A stretch of 64,000 nucleotides of DNA from Opisthorchis felineus (Eukaryota; Platyhelminthes; Trematoda; Opisthorchiida; Opisthorchiidae): NCBI GenBank assembly GCA_004794785.1, contig SJOL01008912.1, positions 268,137 to 332,136 on the forward strand, given 5' to 3'. The notes under the pieces were generated by a model. The model worked only from the letters and a program-made list of their open reading frames with translations. It made no database searches and was not told the origin of the DNA. Shown here one piece after another: positions 25,951-35,889 of this stretch. Both the position numbers and the translations under genes were made by a program. How positions within the stretch are numbered: position 1 is the first letter of the stretch; every line of letters starts with the position of its first letter.

Positions 25951-28874
25951 AATCCCGTCAAACTACGGAGACTGAAAGGTGATAGACTTATGTAGAGAGA
26001 TCTTTGTTTTCAACATGTTTACTACCGCACGCATTGCATGCATGCTTCTGAAGAAACAACTTCCTTGAATTTCGAAGGATGTAGCTGCCAGGAATAAGAC
26101 GCAGATATGCTTTGGATGGGCATATTTTTTCCAATTAAATGTGGTCCACCACCCCGGGTCTACTGGTACAATATTCTAGATGTCGTAGTATGCTTTCCTG
26201 AGGGAAACCGCCGATAATTTGGTTGTAAGTTCTCCAACAGTCCACAACAGTCCTCACGTATCTCTGAGCTTGCCTCATGAAATTGCATAAAACTCTCCAC
26301 AACATCACAACAAGTTCGGCCTTTCGTGGGTAATTTGAGTTATTTTTCATCAAAGTTAGTGTCCCGAGAGGCTCTCTCTAGCTATTCACTTGTCGGAGCG
26401 TCGAACTCGCTCGCACATTTATTATGGTGTTACCCGATTATAAAGGGCAAGGGATATTCGGAAAAATGACTTTAAGCGTATTTTTTAAGCTTCCATAACA
26501 TATGCTACACGAATATCACTCCGTCTGCTGCACTAAGCATCACTCAAAATTTGGGTACATTTAATTGAGAGTCACTAAGAGTAAGCGGCTATTTAGTGTC
26601 TACTTGGCACCACAGAACACAAACGAGAATGTGGATTTTGCCACTGTTCTCATCAGATAACACGTAATGAGCAAACGACGTGTAGCTGTGCACAGTGAGC
26701 AAGCAAACGTATCCTGCTTTCACACAGCACATAATACACCTTTTGTACTCCTCAACTCGTATGCTACGTATAGCAGAGTAATTGAGCCAACAATGCGGTC
26801 ATTTTGCATACTGAGAAAAAACGTAAAGTTGTTGCGCAGCAACATCAGAAGCCATTCAGTAGCAACAAATTTTATCAGCCCATCTACACAAAAACAAAGC
26901 ACCATAAGTGGGTTTGAATAGTCATCCGATTATTGACCATGCGAACCTTTGGAGACATTTTACAATACATCAAGGCTGCGATTTGCGATTTGCTCATACA
27001 GTGAAAGATATCATGAACCCAAACTATATGGTGCCAAAGATTTGCATTGTATGCTCTCTACTTTAGTGTTTTAGTACTCCGCCCTTTCTGGTTTTAACGA
27101 ACGCCTTTTACGCCTTTATGCTCGGAGAAGAGCACTATGTATCTCCACTTTGCAGCCTGATCTGTTTGAGAGCTACGGGTGTCTTCCTCAAAGTAGATGA
27201 TTTTGCATTAGCTGGCAAAACGTCCGTAGACCATTATCTGAAATTCATCCTTACAGTAAATTTATGAATCGTAATTTGGTGGGACGTCCATGCATTACTG
27301 CACAAACCACTGGGCTTAGAATATTCAGAACTTATACACCAGGAGTTATGTATACGCTTATGTAGATATATTATGTTTAAGCTGGCAATTTTCAGCGTTG
27401 CAGCGTGTCAAAACGTGTTTTTAGAGACGTAATACACTACTCATAAACGAGAGTTTCAGTGGGGTTCTTGGAGAGTCTCTCGTCAAAACGACACTGATGT
27501 GCAAATGAGTGTATTTGCAGACATCTGTCCAGTTTGTGTTCAATTGGAACAAAAGGTGACGGAATCTTGGGGACTGAGCCTAAGTGATGAACCCGAAGAA
27601 GGGCAAAAGCGGACGTGGGCTGTCGAAGAGTTTACAGCAACCCTACGTGTATAGGATGCATGGCGATATGCCGAATATCGAAGCAACTGAAACGTGATGA
27701 CGCTTGGTGCAGGGTATCCAGATGCTTACCAGCATCTTCAACGACAGATTCACCCCGCATTAAAGTGAGTCACACGTTAAAACTATACTTATTTACAGGA
27801 GAGCGTACATGTCGAAATGAGTGTTCTTTACTCCAGATACAGAATTCTTGGGTTTTCAGCAAAAAATAGGGGTTTATGATACATCAACGAATAAGATACA
27901 TGTATTATTATTTTATCCAATTAGATGGTGAAGCTCTTATTTTTCCATGTAGAGATTCGTTAAAAAGCTGGAAAGTTTACGTGACAGTTCGATTAGTTGA
28001 AACTATTCGTTGACTACAGCGGATGTGACAGACTACTTTCTCGCTCTCTTAAACACGAATCACTGCAAGTTTTAAGATATTTAGAATTGTCCAAATGAGG
28101 CGGTTTCTGTCGTATAGTTTGTTCATTTTATTGTGACTGGGCCGGTGAAGTCAGCAAGCTGATTTTGAGGCGATGAGCTTCACACTTCTCCATGAACTCA
28201 GTCTAGTAGTATGTCCAATTTGAGCGCCGATTATCCTCAAAGTCATCATTTTTCGTCAACTGAAGTAAACGGAACAAACTAAGAAGGGTCACTGCCAATT
28301 TTAAGCGTCGAAGTGAGGGGGTTTCTGTGGTACATCTTGGTTACTGTGTTGTTGTTTGATTGGTAAGCTCACGGAGCAAATTTAAGGATGGTATGTTTGA
28401 CGCTTTTTTGTGTTGTGTATCTAGCAGCACCTCTAAGTAAAGTGCCTTTCCAAATCGGAGTGATACCATAATTGATCTTGCGTTAGGCAGACATGCTCCC
28501 AAAATCATTCGGGATCTGCAACATTTCCTGCCATTAAATCCATTTTTTGGTTTACGCAACATTATCTGCTGACATATGTAGTCGCGGTTTTATTTTCAAT
28601 AGAAACAAAAGTGCTATACCCCCTGGGCCGTCCGAACAACCCTGCACACAGCAACCAAGTAGACCAGAATATTAAAATAATGGCTTCCGGAGAAGTCAAA
28701 CAAGATAATGATGATGACATTTGTCTCACACTTCAAGCTTTGAGGTCCATAAATAGAGAAACGTTCTCCGAGAAAAACTTTGTGAGATTTTGTTGCTTCG
28801 TGAGTTAGACACTAGGTCATCAGCTCAAGTTATGGCACTTTAAAGAAATATATTCTTCTACCGTGGAAACCTGC
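25951..28874. other. No gene recognised
   Basis: Frames at 26667-26921 (+), 26135-26353 (-) and 27615-27869 (+) show no recognisable domain. I see no repeat shared with other parts of the window. Confidence 0.35.
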
Positions 28875-29330
28875 AAGTACCTTTTCCTATTCCTGCTCTT
28901 TGTTCGCTGACTGCTCTGTGTGGGACATTCACCCAAGTTCTTCTGCATTCAATCGGTAGCCAATTAACTAAAGATCTCTCCACATTTAAGGTTTTGACAA
29001 AAAATAGAATAAAAACCCTAATGAAGCATAGAAAGTTGTTTCAAATAGCGAAGGCATACAAGCCACAGGATGTCCAATTTGGGAAATATTAGAATAATAG
29101 AAAATGCGCAAAGCCGCATTGAAATGTTCCGCTGTATTTTGATGTCGCGTAGGTTGAAACGTCAAAGCAAACACGATGGCCTTCCAGAATAACCCTTTAG
29201 CCATTGTCATTTATTGTGACAATTTTTTATGATGGCATCAGTACCTAATTTCGCTAGCGCAATTTTACCTGGTGAGTAATACTACTATGGTCCTTCATGT
29301 GTATCATTTTACCGGCGCCGCCTCAAAATT
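28875..29330. repeat. Dispersed repeat family R1, copy B
   Basis: Partner of 7650-8075, in the same orientation. The minus-strand frame that is open in copy A has several stops here, yet SKYS.T and the preceding HR..F are kept. The TTACCTGGTRAGTAA block is present near 29268, and homology fades after about 29330. Copy B lies just downstream, in minus-strand terms, of the exon-like frame at 29595-29822. Confidence 0.6.
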
Positions 29331-29594
29331 AACCGGGTTGCACATTGTGACACGCACTTTTGCCTGTACTATCACCCTTCTGAATATTTTCAGGAGACCT
29401 CATGGTAACGCGAGGCCTGCAGCTGTCGTTGTTTCATTTTTTTCAATCGGCTGAAGCTGAAAACAATTCAAATAGTTTCTCAATCTGCAAACTAACGAAG
29501 AATTTGCCTCGCCAAATGGCACAATAATCGGTGGCAGGAAATTGATTGTATCCACTTCAGGAGAAATTTGACAATGTGTGCGCAAGACTTTTAC

Positions 29595-29822
29595 CTGTCC
29601 CGTTGTCAGCGTCATCCTGATAAATCCAGAGCTTTCAGGTTTCAATTCCCAAACCACTAAGAAAGGCCTGAAGCCAGTCAGCCTTGTGACCGTTTCCGAA
29701 ATTTCTTTGCAGTTGGAGAACTTTACTTTGGTTTGACAGACAATTACTTTTGTTCCAGGATCTGCATCAACTGAACTTGAACATGTTCCAATATATTTTG
29801 GTAGACACGTGAACTCTTCCTG
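29595..29822 (-). CDS. Candidate exon, integrin-alpha-thigh-like (weak)
   Basis: This is a phase-0, 76-codon exon candidate inside a 155-codon minus-strand open frame (29400-29867). It follows an acceptor (CATGTCAG) and is closed by a good donor (GGACAG|GTAAAA). The peptide starts QEEFTC and carries LPKYIGTC, then KVIVCQTKVKF, then a stretch ending GFIRMTLTTGQ. The frame at 31294-31575 shares the order LP..Y..C then V.C.T.VKF. That layout, and a following hydrophobic strand before G-F-I-R, loosely resembles the thigh domain of integrin alpha chains. This is a by-eye resemblance, not a search result. No start codon or neighbouring exons were identified. Confidence 0.4.
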
Positions 29823-30716
29823 CTGACATGCTTTGTAGCGCGATTGCAAGGCAAAATTGTAAGTCAAAATCTCCAGCCATTTAAACTAACGCCCCTTGTT
29901 ATCCAAGGTTTTAAGTGTCTAAAAATACAAAATGGAAATGGCGTATCGGCTGTTGTTAACCTGAGTGTCATTCATTTTTCATCAGATTTACGCCTGTAAT
30001 AGTCGGATCACAATTTTTCAAACCAGTCTACACTCGGGTGTTTTCCAATTCACCTCCAGATTCCTGTCATATACCGACGGGTTCGTTGGATACTAGACTT
30101 CGTGAACCAATAATTATTTTGATTTGTGCCAAGTGGTTTGATATAACAAAGCAAACTCTAGATAAGCGAAGGCGCTCGGATGTATGATATCTTGTATTAG
30201 GTCCAAGGTGAGGCATGATATCTTAGATTATCGATGATAACTTTATGCTCCAAAATCACTGCGAAATTTCCCGGGTTTGTAGTAGTAGATCTCAAGTCAC
30301 GCGTTTTTCACAATTATTTAATTCATAGTACACTTCGTTCAACTAACCCAGTAGTTTACAGGATTTGAGTACATCCGGGTTGGATCGGTCAGCCTGGATG
30401 AGACAGTTACCAAAAGATTGAATAATGTTGCAATGTGTGTACCATTTCCAAAGGAGACGGCGGTTGAAAAACGATACCATTTTGTGATCTCTTATGGTTC
30501 ACAACGGACCCGTTTGAAACAATATTCCTATTATTTCCGTAGTGCCAACATGCTGGAATCTTCACGTCATTGTGGGCAGACCCAAACCACCGCTACGGAA
30601 TTCTCAAGCTGGAAACACCAAAATCCGGCGCAGTCACACAGCTTATTTGCCAAGCAAAAATGTATTCTTCTTTAGCAAGCCCAATCAAAGTGCATGCACA
30701 CATTAGGATATGAAAT

Positions 30717-30885
30717 GGCATTAGCGGATAATACCATATTTTATAATATGGTAAAATATGACATAGTGCAATAAAATTCAATAAAAAATGGCTTCCGTAA
30801 CACAAATGACATAGTGTAATGAAATATATCATTAAACAATATAGTATGTTGTATGTATAATATTATAAAATATAATGAAATACAT
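30717..30885. repeat. AT-rich tract with hairpin and direct repeat
   Basis: The tract holds a perfect 9-bp stem with a 4-base loop (TACCATATT at 30732-30740 and AATATGGTA at 30745-30753). It also holds a 20-base direct repeat with two mismatches, beginning ATGACATAGTG at 30758 and 30806. It ends in A/T-only sequence. Confidence 0.7.
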
Positions 30886-31293
30886 TTCCTCAAAATACCA
30901 GTTTTTTTTTGGACAGAATAGTTTCCAGGTGTTATTTGACGCCCGTGTTTCTCGCAAATTGGCAGGCAAAATCTACAGCCTCGAGGTATTCCTCTATGTT
31001 AACAGATTATTGATTCAGAAATTTTCAAACCAACGTGATATTCCTCTTCATTCTCTCGGAACTCGCCTGCAATTGAAGACAAATGTCTTAGGGAGGCATT
31101 CTTCCGAATTTGTCTACTTGTTCACCTTAGGTAACAAAATGGATTTTATGTTATTTATAGATCAGGGCAAATATAAGACATGTGATCTTTGTTCAATATA
31201 ACGTCTTTCTAATCGAACCAGATGATCTGCTGCATTGCCAGCCAAAACGGTGCAATCTCACATTTTGTCATTTTGTGCTTTTTCATTTCATTA

Positions 31294-31575
31294 CTGGCCA
31301 CCTTTTATTGTTCCCCCGGAAGGGTGAGCGATACCCACGCTAACAGCAAAGCCTGCCACATTGATTAAAAGCCGACAACTCAAGCGCGATTCTACTGGAG
31401 GGCCACCGAATTTTACATAGGTGCTACATCGGACTGAGCGTACTGCACAGTCACGCTTTAGATAGTTAGATGGAAGAATATCTGCGTTGTAAGCAGTCGC
31501 GGCTGAAAACGCCGCACATCGTGTAACCTCATTTTCGTGATCTAGATCAAGACATTTGAAACATTCGCGTGCAAA
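31294..31575 (-). CDS. Candidate exon, paralogue of the 29595-29822 frame
   Basis: A minus-strand frame of 94 codons is open between stops at 31578-31576 and 31293-31291, with no methionine, as expected for an internal exon. It reads ILPSNYLKRDC, then SVRCSTYVKFGG, then a hydrophobic strand (CRLLINVAGF). The first two blocks align with LPKYIGTC and VIVCQTKVKF at 29595-29822. The aligned codons TGT, ACC, GTA and TTC are identical, and the Lys codon differs silently. Possible borders are an acceptor TTTTCAG near 31518 and a donor GTGG|GTATCG after 31335, neither certain. An integrin alpha thigh domain is a weak suggestion only. Confidence 0.4.
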
Positions 31576-31991
31576 TTATTCACCATTTGTCTCCTATCTT
31601 TGTTGAATCAACTACCAGTAAAACATTCAGGGCTACTATGGTCGTTCGGTTTCCATAAAAATCACAAACACGCTTACTCTGGTCTGTGAAACCCCGGTTT
31701 ACCGGATGTTTTTTGAAATCACACGCAGTGGGTAATCAATGCTGTCAAGCCATGATGTGTATCAACTACATAAAACCAAATGTCTACGGGCTTAGATATT
31801 CTGTATGGTGCTATCTAAATCAGTGACCCAGGACATTCACAATGTAGCCCGTGATCCCTTTCTGCGTCCTATCTTTGGCAAGGTAGGAGGATAAATAATT
31901 CCATTGCTTTCCAGGTATTTTAAGAAATAACAAGTTAAACATGTCCATTTCTATCCTGTGCATTGGAATTGCCTATCAAAAGACTGAACAT

Positions 31992-31997
31992 TTTATT
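31992..31997 (-). terminator. Putative poly(A) signal of the NPC2-like gene
   Basis: AATAAA on the minus strand, about 235 bases beyond the stop codon of the NPC2-like gene. It was assigned by position only, and other signals could be used. Confidence 0.4.
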
Positions 31998-32231
31998 TTC
32001 TGCCCACTTTTCACATACGAATACGATTTGTTGAAACACGCTGGAAATTAAAGTAATTCTGGTATATTCACATTATCCAGTATGCTTGCGAACGCACACT
32101 TAGATGCACCGGCTTTCATAGACGTATACCTCCAACCCCAATTATTGCAAATCTGATGGAACAGCAATTGGAAAGCCCAAATGATCTGTATTTTTAACTT
32201 GTATGCATAATCCCCTTTTGTTCTCTTCGGT

Positions 32232-32315
32232 TTATGCAATTACCGTCTGAAAGTCGACACACATGAACTTTGCTCCATTTCCATATAATATTTCCCATCG
32301 GATTGACAATGGACC
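32232..32315 (-). CDS. NPC2-like gene, exon 4 and stop
   Basis: 84 bases after a strong acceptor (CTCTTTTCCTCTTAG). It encodes IRWEI, the family's Val-x-Trp strand, then FMCVDF with Cys140, and ends in TAA at 32234-32232. Confidence 0.88.
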   Translation of the reverse strand, partial: GPLSIRWEILYGNGAKFMCVDFQTVIA

Positions 32316-34530
32316 CTAAGAGGAAAAGAGTCAAGAATTCTCATTGTGATGAATGAAGAAAAAAAGCTGTACACAGAATTTTACGCCAGCACGCGGTGCG
32401 GTAGAATGCTTTCGTAAAGACAGTTTATGTAAACAAAAAGCACGCATGAGTGAACTCCATATGCGGTACATCCTCATATGTATTGAACATAAAGGCTAAC
32501 CGAAGCATACGTGGCAATAATGACTGTAATATCTGTCTACAGTTATCGCTCCAGTGCTTAGCACCGGAAATGACTCACTGATAAGGAACGCAATAGCTTT
32601 ATTGCGAACAAGCGAGCGCGTGTAAGTGCAACACTTACAAGGGACTTCACGCTATTTTGAATTTTACGTTCACCGATCCCGTCTGTCGCTGAATGGATTG
32701 AGTGCTTGATTGGTATGGATGCTTGCCGGCTTTCCTATCGAGATTTTGGGGAAGTTTTATGGCCTCAGCAGATTTCGGGCGTTCTGTGGTTGCTTTCAGG
32801 AATCTAACCTCTCTGATAAAAACATCGCCAGGTTAACGTCAGTTGAAAACCTTACGACATTTTTTACATTGTCAAGTACATTCGTCATTGCTTTAGGCTT
32901 TTAGTGCCAGAGATTCTTGGACAAATTATGCACGATCGGGGATATAAGATTATAAATCCCACCTCTTATGAATGGGCTCCTTCAATCCATCACAACGATG
33001 CCAGATCTTTCATATGCATCATCAGTCATTATGCATACTAAGACATCATTGTTATGAAATCAGAAATTGCTTTCTATTATTTTAACCAACAAACGGAAAT
33101 ATATTCAACCTGGTGTATTAGTAGCGCTAAGCTAATATACTGCACACATAGAGGCATTTAATTCAGCTCCACTTACCGACTGAAAGGACTGAGCGACTGT
33201 GGCTGTGTAGCTAAAGCTGTAGGTTTCGCCAGCTAGAATGGGACAGGGTGGGGCCAAGTTGGGGCATATATCACTTTGCGGAAAATGTACCAGCATCGAT
33301 CCAGCAGATGCGTCCCTGACGTTCGAATACACACTATCTGCGCCCCCACCTGACCAAAGAAGGATATGTCCATGAAATGTTGGAGAAAAGACTGGTCAGT
33401 GTTGTTTCTTAAAGAAAACAAAAATTAGCGCTCCAAACCAAAGCAGTTGTATTTCGGAACGTGCCACTATAGTGAGGAAACAAAAACAATAAGCATGAAA
33501 CCATGGCGGCTGCGCAACGATCGATTGCGATGTAGAACAAATCGCCCATTTGCTCAGAGTTCGACAGTTGATCCATGCAACTAACAACAAACCGAATTCA
33601 CCAGTTTTTAAAGTTCCATGACGTAGTAATCAATGTGAAACTTCCAAATATGATGGTGTGATGCTGAAAACGATGATCAGTGTGATGGAATCCGAATGCG
33701 TTTGGCAAAATAAGTACCCAAATCGCAAATTTTACGACACGCGACAGTGGAAACATATACGAAGCAGTGCAGGCAAACACTGTGTAAGCGGCTGCCACTT
33801 ACGTGCAACAAAGTTAACTGTGAAGGTAGTTAGCGCCCCCTTGACAAGAGTACATGGGTCATTGTTGCACGGAAAAACGTCCACTGACACTACGATAGCT
33901 CCCGTAGAACCTGTATGCCAAGGAAAAGAAATAAACAGAATTCATTATTCAGTTTGCGCCTGGAAACATAACGTACCGTAACAACACGCTTTCTGCGTGC
34001 CGCCAGAGAAACCCTCGGCAATTTCCCTTGCGTCGCATCCAAAATCCCATTAATCCACAAATTTGCAGTCGCTAGTAAGCAGTTGTGAACAAATCTGATT
34101 ACTCCGGATTTTCCCAATATTTTAGCTGCTCAACGACCTGCTTGACGTTTAGTCACCCAGGTGGAACGCAACAAACATAATTTCACCCTGTTCTTCTATT
34201 TGCCGCGGTCATTTGAGCAGTTCAAAAATACTTAAGAAAGCAGCTAGTGAAGTTAAAACCGTTGCTCTAGGACAAACGCATTGACTGGCAGTGACTAATT
34301 TGTGACTCTCCTGAACTTCCTTATACTCAACTGCACAAACATTCGAGTACCACTCGTATGAGTTTGTTCTTTATGAAGTTTATGCATGCCATTGAAAATG
34401 AAGGCTAAACCTGCGACACGTTTAATTTAATGGAGGTCAGTGGGTCACACTGTGAGAAGGCGCCCCAAGTAAAATTATAAAAAGCCACCCAACATGTAAT
34501 GAGCCTCGGCAAAATATAAAGTGAGGACAT
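32232..34530 (-). CDS. NPC2/ML-domain secreted lipid-binding protein
   Basis: Exons 34530-34449, 33910-33803, 33349-33177 and 32315-32232 join in phase to 148 residues plus TAA. NPC2 proteins bind cholesterol and other lipids in a beta-sandwich pocket, in lysosomes or secretions. Residues 1 to about 25 form a hydrophobic signal-like start (MSSLYILPRLI). Exon 2 carries PCNNDPC and LVKG, exon 3 CPNLAPPCPI and GETYSFSY, exon 4 IRWEI and FMC. Cysteines at 28, 42, 47, 92, 99 and 140 match human NPC2 (27, 42, 47, 93, 99, 140), so all three disulfides can form. Length is that of the family (about 150). Exons 2-4 have standard GT-AG borders. Only the exon 1 donor (CAGT|GTGACC) is weak. The frame is intact, so it is likely functional. 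It may belong to a lineage-expanded family, but no second ML copy was found here. Confidence 0.9.
33177..33349 (-). CDS. NPC2-like gene, exon 3
   Basis: 173 bases. The acceptor is CCTTCTTTGGTCAG and the donor TCG|GTAAGT. It encodes the middle of the ML domain, with the second disulfide pair (Cys92 and Cys99) and the CPI..GETYSF block typical of NPC2. It ends at a codon boundary, matching the phase-0 start of exon 4. Confidence 0.92.
33803..33910 (-). CDS. NPC2-like gene, exon 2
   Basis: 108 bases. The acceptor TTCCTTGGCATACAG and donor GCAC|GTAAGT are both strong. It encodes STGAIVV, the C-x4-C pair PCNNDPC, and the LVKG turn that opens the lipid pocket strand. It ends on the first base of an Arg codon, in phase with exon 3. 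Confidence 0.9.
34449..34530 (-). CDS. NPC2-like gene, exon 1 (signal peptide)
   Basis: ATG at 34530-34528 starts a hydrophobic leader ending GAFSQ. The last base supplies the T of Cys28, which is completed by GT from exon 2. The donor T|GTGACC is poor. I chose this exon because it restores the missing first cysteine at the expected position and brings the protein to the family length. Confidence 0.65.
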
Positions 34531-34669
34531 CCAGGAAAATTTGAACAACCCTATGTTCAAATCAAACTGCGAAAATTGCGCGACAGCTTTCAGTAACCAG
34601 AATGCAATACTACTCGTTATGTCCTGGCGAGCCTACCACAATCTGCAAAATCCACAGCATCCACGAACT

Positions 34670-35125
34670 CAGGTAAATGCAAGATTGCGCCACACACAAC
34701 GATGATAAGTAGTTGCATCCACCAGATCATAACTTATATGCTTCTTTCCATAAAATACGCGATTCATATATGCGCTAGACCTTCCCCTCATATATGATCA
34801 AGCTTGCAATTTTCAAGGTGATGATACTATTTACATTTTCAAACGACCAGGTTACTTGAGGACATGTGGCTTGCTTGCATCCCCAAATGCAAATTACTTG
34901 TGCTGTTTTAAAGCGCTGGATATATTCCGCAACAATGAACTCTCAAGTAGGCACTTAATTTCTCAGGTATTTCGATAGGGAATGTGGTACACCATACATT
35001 GATTATTCTATCTACGTGGTGTTTCATTGAATACGATATACAGACTAAAATCACGCTTACTCGTTTAATGTGACAAACCAAACAATCGCGTTGATTCAAG
35101 CGGGCAGTGGTGGTACACACACCTT
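34670..35125. repeat. Tandem duplication upstream of NPC2-like gene, unit 1
   Basis: First of two direct copies about 685 bases apart; see 35355-35815. Shared blocks are CACACAACGA, AAAATACGCGATTC, AAAGCGCT and TGGTACACCA. After these come CACGCTTACT and AAGCGGGCASTGGTGG. On the minus strand the most conserved part reads ESRILWKEAYKL and then meets a stop. It begins about 140 bases upstream of the predicted start codon of the NPC2-like gene. Confidence 0.8.
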
Positions 35126-35354
35126 GAAACAAGAACCTATCTTCATATGATCTTCTAGTTTCAGGTGTTCGTTTCCCGTTTGAGATTAGAGAATCACCAG
35201 AGTCCCATCCACCCATAGAGCTGTGGGTCATCCCGTTTTATTGAGTGTTGGGTTTTTAAGCATCCACGAAAAATTTAACTACCTGTGCAACCCGCTACAG
35301 TTAATCGAGGGCTAGCAAATCTACCGGAATCTCAAAATTTCGCAGCAGACACGA

Positions 35355-35815
35355 ATCCAGATATGTGCAGTATTGTACCACACACAACGACGTTAACTTG
35401 GAGCATTCTTCAGGGCGTAACTCATATGCTTCTCTCCAGAAAATACGCGATTCTTTCATGTGCTTGACTTTCCACACATATGGGATCAATGTTGCGATTT
35501 TCATGCTGGTACTGGTATTTACACTCTCAAATACAAATTATTTTAACTACTACAAAGCGCTTGAGATAACACGCAACAATAAACAATCATTGATGCACTT
35601 ACTTTCTGGGGCTTTTCGATTGACAAAGTGGTACACCACACATTGCCTAGCTAAGTAGTTCAAACAACTCGATTATAAGATCTATGTGGTGTTTTAGTAA
35701 CTGCGATATAAAGGCGAAAAGCACGCTTACTTATCAAGGGTGGCAAACGTCGCATAAATAATCACAACGATTTAAGCGGGCACTGGTGGAACACACATGT
35801 CAAAACACTGCGCTT
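35355..35815. repeat. Tandem duplication upstream of NPC2-like gene, unit 2
   Basis: Second copy of the unit at 34670-35125. The same minus-strand frame reads ESRIFWREAYEL here and stays open (35301-35504). The two copies also share SLCV.Q.C.YL.S further along, so the ancestral unit was probably coding on the minus strand. I do not recognise the family. Confidence 0.8.
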
Positions 35816-35889
35816 TGTACAAAAAGCATGCTCCGTTACCTGCATGTCACTTCTTAGTTTCTCGGCCGGTAAATGGCAAAAATTCTATT

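Noticed and set aside
29823..29867. TTG-started N-terminal extension of the 29400-29867 frame as a true start
   Set aside because: The organism appears eukaryotic, so a TTG start is not expected. The exon model from the acceptor at 29823 is more consistent.
33598..33981. Open frames on both strands across 33598-33981
   Set aside because: They are explained by exon 2 of the NPC2-like gene and its flanking intron. The 107-codon plus-strand frame is antisense to the exon.
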